The notes under the pieces are model-generated. The model ran no database searches and had not been told where the DNA came from. It saw only the letters and a list, made by a program, of their open reading frames with translations. Of a DNA stretch of 47,545 nucleotides, positions 7,879 to 15,494 are shown one piece after another (position 1 is the first letter of the stretch; the number at the start of each line of letters is the position of its first letter). The stretch covers positions 1-47,545 of the forward strand of contig JACZKW010000102.1 in the NCBI GenBank assembly GCA_014859835.1, given 5' to 3'. The translations under genes were made by a program, and so were the position numbers. The DNA comes from UBA9653 sp014859835 (GTDB lineage: Archaea > Thermoplasmatota > Thermoplasmata > UBA10834).

Positions 7879-8826
7879 ATGAAAGCGAAACGCAAACAGG
7901 CTGATGAAGAGACCGGCGAGGAGACGAATGCTCCCGTGGAGGCCATGAGATTCGGAAAGAAAGGTACTTTCATCACTGTCAAGGAAGAGAAGAGGCATCT
8001 AAGACGGGTCGTCAAGGCGAAGCCTATGAGCAGGAAACATATGGCTGATGCCCTGAAGGCACCCAAGATCACCCGCGATGATATCCAGATCACCGCTCAA
8101 GTTCTAGACCAGTTTGTCGCCAAGTCTTCTAACGCTCCCCCAAGGCCCGTCATGAAGACATTTCAATGCTTCGAGTGCGGCACGCAGATGCCTGATGGCT
8201 CAGAGAGGTGTCCGAAGTGCCGCGCATTGTACATACAAGGAATAGACGAGGCTGAGATGGAGGAACTACTGCGCGCTGAGAATCTCAAAGAATTCCAACC
8301 CGAGGATTTCGTCACGAAGGAGGGCAATCCCCTGATACACTTCGACGCCGAATTGGGCATCCTGCATTACCTGCAGGACGACAAAGGTGGTCCCGACTTC
8401 GTTTTCGAGTGCACACATTGTGGTACTGTCGTTGAATTGAACACTGACAGGTGTCCGATATGCGGCACCCGTCTGGAGCTGGGAGACACCGGTCTCGTAG
8501 GCATATTCACAGACATGGAGTTCGACAGCAACCCACTCGGCGAGGTAGACTGTCCGTTCTGTGGACAGCATGGACCCCTCGATTCAGGCAAGTGCTCCGT
8601 TTGTGGTCAGATGGTGGAGAATCCAGAAGGCACCGATGCGGGCAAGATAATGCCAGTCCTCAAGGTGGACAATGTCGTGTTTCTTCATCTCGATATAGAG
8701 ACAGGTGATGTGAATTATCTCCAAAGGGCCGCCAACAAGCCGGGTTTTGAGCACTCATCTGTGCATCTACAAGGTATTGGAAGCAGCAACTTCGACCAGG
8801 AATGGTCAGGTCTGTCGAGGATATAG
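7879..8826 (+). CDS. triple zinc-ribbon protein of unknown function
   Basis: A 315-residue protein. Residues 1-90 are basic and probably partly disordered. Three CxxC...CxxC zinc ribbons follow: CFECGTQMPDGSERCPKC near residues 97-114, CTHCGTVVELNTDRCPIC near 176-193, and CPFCGQHGPLDSGKCSVC near 224-241. Between them lie acidic linkers. A helix with EAEMEELLRAE-type heptads suggests protein contacts. The three ribbons look like internal duplicates. The 3' end overlaps the frame of the next regulator, so the genes are probably co-transcribed. The family is not recognised. Confidence 0.8.
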   Translation: MKAKRKQADEETGEETNAPVEAMRFGKKGTFITVKEEKRHLRRVVKAKPMSRKHMADALKAPKITRDDIQITAQVLDQFVAKSSNAPPRPVMKTFQCFECGTQMPDGSERCPKCRALYIQGIDEAEMEELLRAENLKEFQPEDFVTKEGNPLIHFDAELGILHYLQDDKGGPDFVFECTHCGTVVELNTDRCPICGTRLELGDTGLVGIFTDMEFDSNPLGEVDCPFCGQHGPLDSGKCSVCGQMVENPEGTDAGKIMPVLKVDNVVFLHLDIETGDVNYLQRAANKPGFEHSSVHLQGIGSSNFDQEWSGLSRI

Positions 8827-8837
8827 GTCGTGACTCG

Positions 8838-9221
8838 ATGAATGCCATGGATTCCTTCAAACTCATGCTCGACGAACATTCATCGGAGATACTCTCCATG
8901 ACGGAGGTGCAGGCCATGAACGCCACGGAGATCAGTGAAGCGTTAGGAATACCCATCGCGGCCTGCTATAGACGGATCCGCCTGCTCAAACAGGCGGGTA
9001 TGATCAGAGAAGAGGACAAGGCAGTGTCCATCGGTGGCAAGTCCGTGGCTATGTACCGTTCTACGGTCGAATCAGCCGAAGTGGTCCTCCAGGACGGAAG
9101 ACTGCGCGTATTCGTCAAAGCCAACGGCGAATCTAGCTCAGAGACGGTCGATCTGGACGATGAGCCATCCTTCCTACACTGGTCAGCCCAGGGCCAGGAG
9201 ATGAGTCGGAAGACAAGATGA
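8838..9221 (+). CDS. winged helix-turn-helix regulator, paralogue of the gene at 2655
   Basis: A 127-residue ArsR-like winged-helix protein. The helix-turn-helix NATEISEALGIPIAACYRRI is followed by a wing with a VSIGGKSVAMYR segment, the same design as the protein at 2655, with ten identical residues over the recognition helix. The frame is open from 8802 inside the preceding gene; ATG codons at 8838 and 8847 are likelier starts, and no strong Shine-Dalgarno element decides between them. It follows the zinc-ribbon gene closely and is probably in its operon. DNA target unknown. Confidence 0.75.
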   Translation: MNAMDSFKLMLDEHSSEILSMTEVQAMNATEISEALGIPIAACYRRIRLLKQAGMIREEDKAVSIGGKSVAMYRSTVESAEVVLQDGRLRVFVKANGESSSETVDLDDEPSFLHWSAQGQEMSRKTR

Positions 9222-9231
9222 TATCGAGATT

Positions 9232-9924
9232 CTAGACCTTCTCGAGGTTGTCTGCCCTCTTCCCATACATCCGGGACTCGCTCTCGTGCGACTTGTTCTT
9301 CTCGAGGAACTTGGCCGCTCTCGTTCTGTATTTAGCGGCCTTCTCAGTCTGATCAGCGGCCAGTGATTCGTATTTTCTCGCTCTTGACTCCTGCTTTGCC
9401 GTCTTGCGCTCAAGGACGGCTATCTTGTTCCTCAGTGCCTCAGGGCTCAGATCTCCCTTGCCCTGAGCAGCGCCCCTGAGCTCCAGATCATATTCCTTGG
9501 TAGCCGCTCTGTGCTCTTTGGCCTTCTCCCTCCGCTCAGACGCCTTCTCGCGGTATGCGACGGCCCTGGAGGAGCATTTCTGGCGTCTGGCCTCGTTGCT
9601 CTTGTATTTGTGGAAGAACTTGGACGCCGTGTGACTGTGTTCATGCGATTTCTTCCTCAGGACAGCGACATCGTGATATGCTTCAGCTGCAGCCCTGCCC
9701 GTCCTAGCGGCTTTGATCTGTTCATCGTGCTCCTCATCGGAAGTCTCCTTAGGTGGTTGGTCCTCATCCGATTCCGATGATTGGGGCGTCTTAGTCGATA
9801 GTTCAGATGATACTAGCTTAGTGTTCTTGGAAGGCTCCCTCTTCGTAAGGAATGCATCTAGATCATCATCTTTGGTTTTCTGAAAATCACGCTTCTTCTG
9901 GACGCTTTCCTCCGGAGGACCCAT
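9232..9924 (-). CDS. highly charged helical (coiled-coil) protein
   Basis: A 230-residue protein of very polar composition. The N-terminal 70 residues are Ser/Asp/Glu/Lys-rich and probably disordered. The rest is a continuous charged helix with Ala-rich heptads (for example SRAVAYREKASERREKAKEH). There is no membrane segment or known motif. The ATG at 9924 follows GGTGA at 5-nt spacing and is preferred over the GTG at 9933. It converges on the regulator gene. The function is unknown; its resemblance to the other coiled-coil proteins here is in composition only. Confidence 0.65.
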   Translation of the reverse strand: MGPPEESVQKKRDFQKTKDDDLDAFLTKREPSKNTKLVSSELSTKTPQSSESDEDQPPKETSDEEHDEQIKAARTGRAAAEAYHDVAVLRKKSHEHSHTASKFFHKYKSNEARRQKCSSRAVAYREKASERREKAKEHRAATKEYDLELRGAAQGKGDLSPEALRNKIAVLERKTAKQESRARKYESLAADQTEKAAKYRTRAAKFLEKNKSHESESRMYGKRADNLEKV

Positions 9925-10003
9925 ATGAATCACCTATACGACGCCATTGCGTCTCATGTGTAAAATCATTGTGTTGCGTCATAATGCTTTTTGTTCGAAT
10001 CGT

Positions 10004-10023
10004 CACGAATGATGATAATCGTG
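10004..10023 (+). promoter_or_regulatory. imperfect palindrome upstream of RAM genes
   Basis: CACGA (10004-10008) and TCGTG (10019-10023) form an inverted repeat with a 10-nt AT-rich centre, placed about 60 nt before the TATA box of the RAM-domain genes and 80 nt before the divergent coiled-coil gene. It might be an operator. The short arms make chance occurrence possible. Confidence 0.15.
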
Positions 10024-10074
10024 TAGCGAAATTCTCCCAAACTCCATAAATCCCTTTCATGCGTGGTTTCGGAT

Positions 10075-10086
10075 AAATTATATACA
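10075..10086 (+). promoter_or_regulatory. TATA box for the tandem RAM-domain genes
   Basis: AAATTATATACA is centred near 10081 and predicts a start near 10107. The short leader contains GGAAGGG, a plausible Shine-Dalgarno element, a few bases before the ATG at 10124. Confidence 0.5.
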
Positions 10087-10123
10087 CATAGACTCCGTTT
10101 GCTGCCTCAACGGAAGGGATTCC

Positions 10124-10357
10124 ATGGTAAAGGCATGCATATTAGTCTGTTGCAAGTTGCTAAAGACCAAGAAGATCGTGGATATTGCTAAGAAGCTGCC
10201 AGGCGTGATCGAAGCGTTCCCAGTGCATGGAAGATGGGACATAGCTATCGAGACCGAGGACCTGGATCTGGCAAAGATCGCGAAGATAGGGATGACCATA
10301 TACGGCTCCGAGGGCGTCGAGATAGTCGAAACCCTGATCGGATTCCCGGAGATCTGA
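10124..10357 (+). CDS. stand-alone Lrp/AsnC ligand-binding (RAM) domain, copy 1
   Basis: A 77-residue protein made only of the RAM domain, the beta-alpha-beta ligand-binding and oligomerisation half of Lrp/AsnC regulators; no DNA-binding half is encoded. The pattern KIVDIAKKLPGVIEAFPVHG, WDIAIETEDLDLAKIAK and a final VEIVETLIGF strand is characteristic. Such stand-alone domains bind small effectors, often amino acids, and can assemble with full-length Lrp proteins. An unusual CILVCCK stretch with three Cys lies at the N-terminus, where the second copy has none. It is followed 10 nt later by a paralogue. Confidence 0.85.
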   Translation: MVKACILVCCKLLKTKKIVDIAKKLPGVIEAFPVHGRWDIAIETEDLDLAKIAKIGMTIYGSEGVEIVETLIGFPEI

Positions 10358-10367
10358 GGTGATTCAA

Positions 10368-10589
10368 ATGGTTAAGGCAGTTGTACTTGTAATGTTGGAG
10401 CCCAAGACATACGCGGACGCGGGGAAGATAACTAAGATCTCTGGAGTCAAAGACGGATTCACAGTGTTCGGACACTATGACTACGTCGCATTCTTGGACG
10501 TGCAGGGTCTCGAGAAGATCGGCCAGATCGCAGATAAGATCCAGAAGCTTGGCTTCGTCAGATACGTCGAGACGCTCATCGAGAGATAG
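10368..10589 (+). CDS. stand-alone Lrp/AsnC ligand-binding (RAM) domain, copy 2
   Basis: A 73-residue RAM domain, paralogous to the gene just upstream (both begin MVKA, share the same strand-helix order and end in a VETLI strand). The ATG at 10368 follows GAGGTGA at 5-nt spacing, so it is preferred over the GTG at 10359. The helix-turn-helix half of Lrp is missing. The two copies could form mixed rings and sense different ligands, but that is inference. They are probably co-transcribed from the promoter at 10075. Confidence 0.85.
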   Translation: MVKAVVLVMLEPKTYADAGKITKISGVKDGFTVFGHYDYVAFLDVQGLEKIGQIADKIQKLGFVRYVETLIER

Positions 10590-10775
10590 GCGTTCGGCGA
10601 TATTTGCCCGCAAACCATTTGCCCCAAATCATTTCTCCATCGTTTTCAGTTTGTTTCGACCCGACGAGTCGTGATTCGTATTGTCAGCGGCTATCGCACA
10701 TGATTTGTATCGTCGTCTATAATGCTGGCATAACGGACATTCAAGAGCACAAGCTGCGCACTTAGTTGGTTAATA

Positions 10776-10787
10776 ATTTATATTGGG
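10776..10787 (+). promoter_or_regulatory. TATA box for hppA
   Basis: AATTTATATTGG is centred near 10782, so transcription should start near 10808, leaving an 18-nt leader with GGAGAG before the ATG at 10826. This rules against the longer reading frame that opens at 10766. The rest of 10590-10770 shows no gene. Confidence 0.5.
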
Positions 10788-10825
10788 AGCCTAATGCTGC
10801 GCCAACCGGTAACGGAGAGTATAGG

Positions 10826-12967
10826 ATGGTAGACATCACACTTGTGATCCCGATTGCGGGATTGGTCGGTCTTGCCTTCGCAGGCTATCTGACCTGGTAT
10901 GTTTTCAGAAAGGATCTTGGGACACCCGAGATGCAGGAGATCAGTGACGCTATCAGGCAGGGTGCGATGGCCTATATGAAACGCCAATATACGACCATCA
11001 TCATCATCAGCGTGATATTGGCAGTCCTCATTGGAATCTTCATCGAACCCTATTATTGGGTAGGCGCATCGTTCATGGTCGGCGCGGGCGCTTCTGCACT
11101 ATCTGGCTACATTGGAATGTATGTCAGCGTCAGATCCAACATAAGGACGGCAGCGGCCGCCAGGAGATCTCTTAACGATGCATTGGTCACATCATTCCGC
11201 GGTGGAGCGGTATCTGGTATGGCGGTCGTCTCACTGAGTTTGATAGGCGTCGCTGGTATCTATTACATCTTCTCAAGCGTGATGGGGCACGGAGTGAGTG
11301 AATCCCTCGACGCAGCCATAGGTTTCGCGTTCGGCGCCAGTTTCGCCGCGCTATTCGCTCAGCTCGGAGGCGGTATCTACACCAAGGCTGCTGACGTTGC
11401 AGCAGACCTCGTCGGCAAGATCGAGGCAGGCATCCCGGAGGACGACCCGAGGAACCCGGCAGTCATAGCAGACTTAGTGGGAGACAATGTCGGTGATTGC
11501 GCAGGCAGGGGTGCTGATCTCTTCGAGTCGACTGCAGCTGAGAACATCGGTGCGATGGTTCTCGGTCTGACACTATATACATTCTCTACGGATTTCCTCG
11601 GCTGGTCCCAGGGTGAGGCCCTCGCATGGATATTCTTCCCGCTCGTTGCTAGGTCATTCGGAATATTCGCTTCGATGGCCGGTGTCTTGCTCGTGAAGAT
11701 TAGGAATGAAGACAAAGACCCGATGAGCGGGATCAACTTCGGCCTTTACGTAACATGCCTGCTCGCTGCGGTATTCTTCTACGTATCTACTAAGTACATG
11801 CTGGGAGACAACTACCTGTACTTCTTCGCTGCAGGACTCATCGGTATCGGCCTGAGCATAGTGATCGTGTACATAACTCAATATTATACCTCCGGCAGTT
11901 GGAGGCCCGTTAAGGAGATTGCCAAGGCTTCGACGACTGGACCGGCGACGAACATCATAACTGGTCTGTCCATCGCGATGGAGAGCACCGCTCTCCCAGT
12001 CATTGCAATAATCGTAGCCCTCCTGGGTTCATTCGCACTTGGCCAGGCAGCAGCACCCGCGGATGTTCCCGCAACGATACTGCTGGTCTACGGATTCTAC
12101 GGCACCGCGGTCGCCACCATGGGTATGCTCGCAACATGTGGATTCATATTGGCAACAGACACTTTTGGTCCCATCACAGACAACGCCGGTGGTATAGTCG
12201 AGATGTCTGGACAGCCCGAGGAGATCAGACGCAGGACGGACAGACTCGATGCATGCGGGAACACGACCAAGGCATTGACCAAGGGGTATGCTATGGCGAG
12301 CGCTGCGCTTGCGGCATTCCTGTTGTTCGGAGCGTACTTCGAGCGTGTGGCCGCCAAGACTTCAGGACTTGACCTGGCAGATGCATTCAAGGTGGATATC
12401 GCCCAGCCAGATGTCTTCGCAGGCGCACTGCTTGGTGCGATGCTGGTCTTCTTGTTCGCATCATTGGCCATCCGAGCTGTTGGAAAGACTGCGGGTGAGA
12501 TGATCACTGAGGTTCGCAGGCAATTCAGGGAGATACCAGGAATAATGGCGAGAACCGCGAAGCCCGATTATGCGGCCTGCGTCGACATTGCGACGAAGGG
12601 CGCATTGAAGGCCATGATCCTTCCTGCATTGCTTCCCGTGCTGGTGCCAGTGCTCTTCGGCGTGCTGATGAACAAGGCAGGCTACGATGCGCCACAGGCT
12701 GTCGGCGCTCTGCTCATGGTCGGCACGATCACAGGAATCATGGTCGCCAACATGTTCAACAACGGCGGCGGCGCATGGGACAACGGCAAGAAATACGTCG
12801 AGTCTGGGAACTTTGGTGGAAAAGGATCACCCACGCACGCAGCTGCAGTCGTGGGAGACACCGTCGGTGACCCGTTGAAGGACACTGCAGGACCTTCGAT
12901 ACACGTGCTCGTCAAACTGCTCTCGACAGTGACGCTCGTGTTCGTCGGACTGTTCGTGATATCTTAA
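10826..12967 (+). CDS. hppA: membrane-bound proton-translocating pyrophosphatase
   Basis: A 713-residue integral membrane enzyme with about 16 helices that couples hydrolysis of pyrophosphate to ion pumping. Substrate-binding motifs are present: DVAADLVGKIEAGIPEDDPR, GDNVGDCAGRGADLFES, TDNAGGIVEMSG and the C-terminal DTVGDPLKDTAGPS. The diagnostic segment reads GNTTKALTKG. Lys at this position, where K+-dependent enzymes have Ala, marks the K+-independent, proton-pumping class by established family knowledge. The start at 10826 is supported by the promoter position and the usual N-terminus. A hairpin follows the stop. It probably recovers energy from pyrophosphate made in biosynthesis. Confidence 0.96.
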   Translation: MVDITLVIPIAGLVGLAFAGYLTWYVFRKDLGTPEMQEISDAIRQGAMAYMKRQYTTIIIISVILAVLIGIFIEPYYWVGASFMVGAGASALSGYIGMYVSVRSNIRTAAAARRSLNDALVTSFRGGAVSGMAVVSLSLIGVAGIYYIFSSVMGHGVSESLDAAIGFAFGASFAALFAQLGGGIYTKAADVAADLVGKIEAGIPEDDPRNPAVIADLVGDNVGDCAGRGADLFESTAAENIGAMVLGLTLYTFSTDFLGWSQGEALAWIFFPLVARSFGIFASMAGVLLVKIRNEDKDPMSGINFGLYVTCLLAAVFFYVSTKYMLGDNYLYFFAAGLIGIGLSIVIVYITQYYTSGSWRPVKEIAKASTTGPATNIITGLSIAMESTALPVIAIIVALLGSFALGQAAAPADVPATILLVYGFYGTAVATMGMLATCGFILATDTFGPITDNAGGIVEMSGQPEEIRRRTDRLDACGNTTKALTKGYAMASAALAAFLLFGAYFERVAAKTSGLDLADAFKVDIAQPDVFAGALLGAMLVFLFASLAIRAVGKTAGEMITEVRRQFREIPGIMARTAKPDYAACVDIATKGALKAMILPALLPVLVPVLFGVLMNKAGYDAPQAVGALLMVGTITGIMVANMFNNGGGAWDNGKKYVESGNFGGKGSPTHAAAVVGDTVGDPLKDTAGPSIHVLVKLLSTVTLVFVGLFVIS

Positions 12968-12975
12968 ACTCAGAC

Positions 12976-12997
12976 CCGAGGGGGTCAATCCCCTCGG
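12976..12997 (+). terminator. hairpin after hppA, possible terminator
   Basis: CCGAGGGG (12976-12983) pairs perfectly with CCCCTCGG (12990-12997) around a 6-nt loop, 8 nt after the hppA stop and just before the TATA box of the next operon. No long T-run follows, so it may protect the 3' end rather than terminate by the usual archaeal T-rich signal. Confidence 0.45.
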
Positions 12998-13002
12998 CAA
13001 AC

Positions 13003-13016
13003 CATATATATATAAA
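13003..13016 (+). promoter_or_regulatory. TATA box for rpo7 operon
   Basis: CATATATATATAAA is a strong archaeal TATA element, centred near 13010, with an expected start near 13037 and a leader of about 26 nt before the ATG at 13063. It probably drives rpo7, spt4, DUF359, S24e and S27ae together. Confidence 0.65.
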
Positions 13017-13062
13017 GCGTAATCGAGAAACCTGCGATTCGTTGCATTAGAGGACTGTCTAA

Positions 13063-13626
13063 ATGTACGTAATAGCATCAAAAGAGGACGTCGTCAGGAT
13101 CCCTCCGAACTTGCTTGGAGAGGATTTCCATAAGCTTGCCGAGCGCCTGACCCAAGAATCCTTCCAGAACAAGGTCGAGGATGATGGCAGCTACACCGTG
13201 CTCGTCAGGAACATCGAACCTGAGGGTGATGGTAGGATAATCCATGGAGACGGAGCGATATACCAGAAGGTCCAGTTTGAGACTCTGATGTTCCGACCAA
13301 CCTTGCATGAGATCGTTGAAGGTACTGTCTGTGAGGTGATGAAGTTCGGCGCGTTCGTCAGATTCGGCCCGCTGGATGGACTACTCCACATCAGTCAGAT
13401 CATGGACGATCGGATCGATGTCGATGTGGACGGCAGGCGCTTGCTCGGCAAGGATACCAAGCGTGAGCTGCGTATTGGCGACTCCGTAAGGGCAAGGATA
13501 GTGTCGTTGAGCATCAACGAGAGGAACCCGAGGGAGAGCAAGATTGGACTGACGATGCGTCAACCTGGCCTTGGGAAGATCGAATGGATCCAGGAAGAAC
13601 GGATGAAGAAGGAGGACAAGAAATGA
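13063..13626 (+). CDS. rpoE1: DNA-directed RNA polymerase subunit Rpo7 (RpoE')
   Basis: The 187-residue stalk subunit of archaeal RNA polymerase, homologous to eukaryotic Rpb7. It pairs with Rpo4 outside the core and contacts the emerging RNA. The N-terminal RNP-like domain is residues 1-80; the S1 RNA-binding domain (about 81-170) shows GTVCEVMKFGAFVRFGPLDG and LLHISQI. The length is normal. The stop overlaps the spt4 start as ATGA. It heads a conserved euryarchaeal transcription-translation operon. Confidence 0.96.
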   Translation: MYVIASKEDVVRIPPNLLGEDFHKLAERLTQESFQNKVEDDGSYTVLVRNIEPEGDGRIIHGDGAIYQKVQFETLMFRPTLHEIVEGTVCEVMKFGAFVRFGPLDGLLHISQIMDDRIDVDVDGRRLLGKDTKRELRIGDSVRARIVSLSINERNPRESKIGLTMRQPGLGKIEWIQEERMKKEDKK

Positions 13627-13808
13627 AGATTGAGAGGGCCTGCAAGAAGTGCAGCGCGATCACCGAAGCCGATAAATGTCCTCTCTGCGGTGCCGATACC
13701 TCCAAGGAGTGGCAGGGTTACGTGGTAATCATTGACCACAGCAAGTCCGAGATTGCCAGGAGGATGGGCTTAAGTGTCAACGGCAAGTTCGCCCTGCGGG
13801 TTCGATGA
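13623..13808 (+). CDS. spt4: transcription elongation factor Spt4 (RpoE'')
   Basis: The 61-residue zinc-ribbon partner of Spt5, which together clamp RNA polymerase for processive elongation. Four Cys ligands are seen in CKKC near residues 7-10 and CPLC near 19-22, followed by the GYVVIIDHSKSEIARRMG core of the Spt4 fold. The ATG overlaps the rpo7 stop codon. The 3' end overlaps the start of the DUF359 gene if that gene uses its GTG at 13774. Confidence 0.95.
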   Translation: MKIERACKKCSAITEADKCPLCGADTSKEWQGYVVIIDHSKSEIARRMGLSVNGKFALRVR

Positions 13809-14322
13809 ATCGTTCCCAGCAGATGACCTTGTCCTTCCGGATGATATGCGAGAAGAGCTTGCGAGACCCTTCGGTGGGTTGGTCGGAGTCACCGACTTGA
13901 ATGAGCGAATCAAGGGCGCAAAGCGCGTAATAACCGTTGGTGATGTCGTAACGACGACCCTCCTGGACTTGGGCGTCGAACCCGATCTGGCAGTGTTCGA
14001 TTACAAAACGCAACGGTCCGTAGATTGCGGTTCGAGGGACCGCATAGAGACGATGTCCGGGACATTGGTGACAGTCGTGAACCCTGCCGGGAAGATAACC
14101 CCCGGAATGTGGAGGGCTGTGAGGGACGCCGCGAGATCGGATGCACGCACCAAGGTGAAGGTGGAGGGCGAAGAGGATCTGGCTGCCCTTGTGGCTATTG
14201 CATACGCCCCTGAGGGAGCGCAAATCATATATGGAATACCCAATAAGGGGTTAGCAGTAGTAGACGTGAATGGCGAATCGCGGGCGTTCGCGACCGCGGC
14301 CATAAATCGCATGATACGGTGA
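13774..14322 (+). CDS. GTP-dependent dephospho-CoA kinase (DUF359)
   Basis: A 182-residue archaeal enzyme that phosphorylates dephospho-CoA with GTP, the last step of coenzyme A synthesis. The DUF359 landmarks are RPFGGLVGV, VITVGDVVTTTLLDLG, PDLAVFDYKTQR and the late YGIPNKGLAVVDV. The GTG at 13774 is preceded at 10 nt by AGGAGG and gives a 35-nt overlap with spt4. The ATG at 13846 is possible but would remove the conserved LVLPDD segment. CoA supply is relevant to the CoA-dependent cluster at 34-39 kb, though the gene sits here by the usual archaeal operon order. Confidence 0.85.
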   Translation: MSTASSPCGFDESFPADDLVLPDDMREELARPFGGLVGVTDLNERIKGAKRVITVGDVVTTTLLDLGVEPDLAVFDYKTQRSVDCGSRDRIETMSGTLVTVVNPAGKITPGMWRAVRDAARSDARTKVKVEGEEDLAALVAIAYAPEGAQIIYGIPNKGLAVVDVNGESRAFATAAINRMIR

Positions 14323-14327
14323 AGACC

Positions 14328-14666
14328 ATGGAGATCGAGATTGTCGACAAGAAGGAAAACGAGCTGCTCGAGAGGATCGAGGTCACATTCAAGGCATCCC
14401 ACTCAAAGGAGGGAACTCCCCAGAGAGATGCTGTAAAGGACAAACTGTCATCGCTTCTGAAGGCCCCGAAGGAGAGAATCGTCATTGATTCCATGACCTC
14501 CGAGTTCGGCAGGATGGAGACGGTTGGCTATGCCAAGGTGTACAAGACCAAGGACGCAGTCATGAAGTACGAGCGCGAGCACATACTCGTAAGGAACAAG
14601 CTCAAGGAAAAGGTAGCAGTCGTGAAGAAGCAGAGGGCTGCACGCGCACCACCGAAGGCGAAGTGA
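14328..14666 (+). CDS. rps24e: 30S ribosomal protein S24e
   Basis: A 112-residue ribosomal protein specific to archaea and eukaryotes. It begins MEIEIVDKKENELLERIEV and contains the typical GTPQRDAVKDKLSSLL and YAKVYKTKDAVMKYE segments, ending in a basic tail. The ATG at 14328 follows GGTGA at suitable spacing; an in-frame GTG at 14319 overlaps the previous stop but is not needed. It is followed by S27ae, 13 nt downstream. Confidence 0.95.
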   Translation: MEIEIVDKKENELLERIEVTFKASHSKEGTPQRDAVKDKLSSLLKAPKERIVIDSMTSEFGRMETVGYAKVYKTKDAVMKYEREHILVRNKLKEKVAVVKKQRAARAPPKAK

Positions 14667-14679
14667 GGAGGTAGCGACT

Positions 14680-14877
14680 ATGGCGGAAAAAGACAAGAAA
14701 CCGAAGCCGAAGCAGATTAGGACGGCGAAGAAGGATTTCTTCAAGGTCGAGGATGGCAAGATCAAGAGGACGCGGAATCACTGCCCCAAGTGCGGACCAG
14801 GCGTCTTCATGGCCGAGCACCCGAACCGAGTCGCCTGCGGCAAGTGCGGATACACCGAGTTCAAGAAGGCGAAGTAA
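14680..14877 (+). CDS. rps27ae: 30S ribosomal protein S27ae
   Basis: A 65-residue zinc-binding ribosomal protein, the archaeal form lacking the ubiquitin extension found in eukaryotes. Four Cys (CPKC and CGKC) form the zinc ribbon, and the N-terminal part is Lys-rich. GAGGAGGT before the ATG is a strong Shine-Dalgarno element. It is the last gene of the rpo7 operon here; the kae1-bud32 gene that often follows in euryarchaea is not present. Confidence 0.95.
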   Translation: MAEKDKKPKPKQIRTAKKDFFKVEDGKIKRTRNHCPKCGPGVFMAEHPNRVACGKCGYTEFKKAK

Positions 14878-14957
14878 GCTCCATCGATGGAACGATTCGT
14901 CTTCGATCAAACCCAACATAAATCCCTTTCATATTTCTACATCAATTCTAATCAGTT

Positions 14958-15347
14958 CTAGCGATACCTGAAGTACGATCGGACATTCTTTCGGCCCAGA
15001 TAGATGAATATGAAGAGATTGAGGATGAGAGTCAGTACTGGAGTTCGAGGATCGGCGATCACTCCACTCAGAGATATTACAGTGACTGCGATTATCATTG
15101 CGAAGATCGCAGCCCTCCTCCCCCATCTTCTCGACGATTCGCGTCCTTTGAGATACCCTGCAGTGATGAAGAAGTACAATACGCTCATTGCCAAGTAGAC
15201 GAGGCCGGTCGCGAAAAGGATCCCCGTGTGCTCAGTCGATGAATCTGAGATTGCCAATATGACAAAGGCCACGAGCAGGAACTGGATCGCTGAGACCAAT
15301 TGTGCTATTGCGAGAATCGTCACTCCGAAAGGTCGTCTGCGAGTCAT
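14958..15347 (-). CDS. small polytopic membrane protein
   Basis: A 129-residue protein with four predicted membrane helices (about residues 7-31, 42-64, 76-98 and 103-120), a basic N-terminus MTRRRPFG and a basic tail KNVRSYFRYR. No family motif or catalytic residue is recognised. It converges on the rpo7 operon and is probably transcribed alone. Confidence 0.65.
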   Translation of the reverse strand: MTRRRPFGVTILAIAQLVSAIQFLLVAFVILAISDSSTEHTGILFATGLVYLAMSVLYFFITAGYLKGRESSRRWGRRAAIFAMIIAVTVISLSGVIADPRTPVLTLILNLFIFIYLGRKNVRSYFRYR

Positions 15348-15494
15348 GACCTACCCGCATGATGGCCATATGGCTATTAGGTTTGCTCACCCGTTTGTCT
15401 CATTTCGATGCATTTCACGTCAATCCTCAGAAAGCTTGATTAGCAGATGGCTGATTCACCGCCAGCTACGCATTGATTCATAGGTTGGATTTCG

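Noticed and set aside
9961..10025. Possible tRNA around GTTCGAATC at 9993-10001
   Set aside because: No flanking T-stem, anticodon arm or acceptor stem can be drawn.
10045..14932. Exact 16-nt repeat CATAAATCCCTTTCAT at 10045-10060 and 14917-14932, both intergenic
   Set aside because: A 16-base match in 47 kb is roughly what chance allows, the contexts differ, and no gene lies at a consistent distance; it may just be a TATA-like element.
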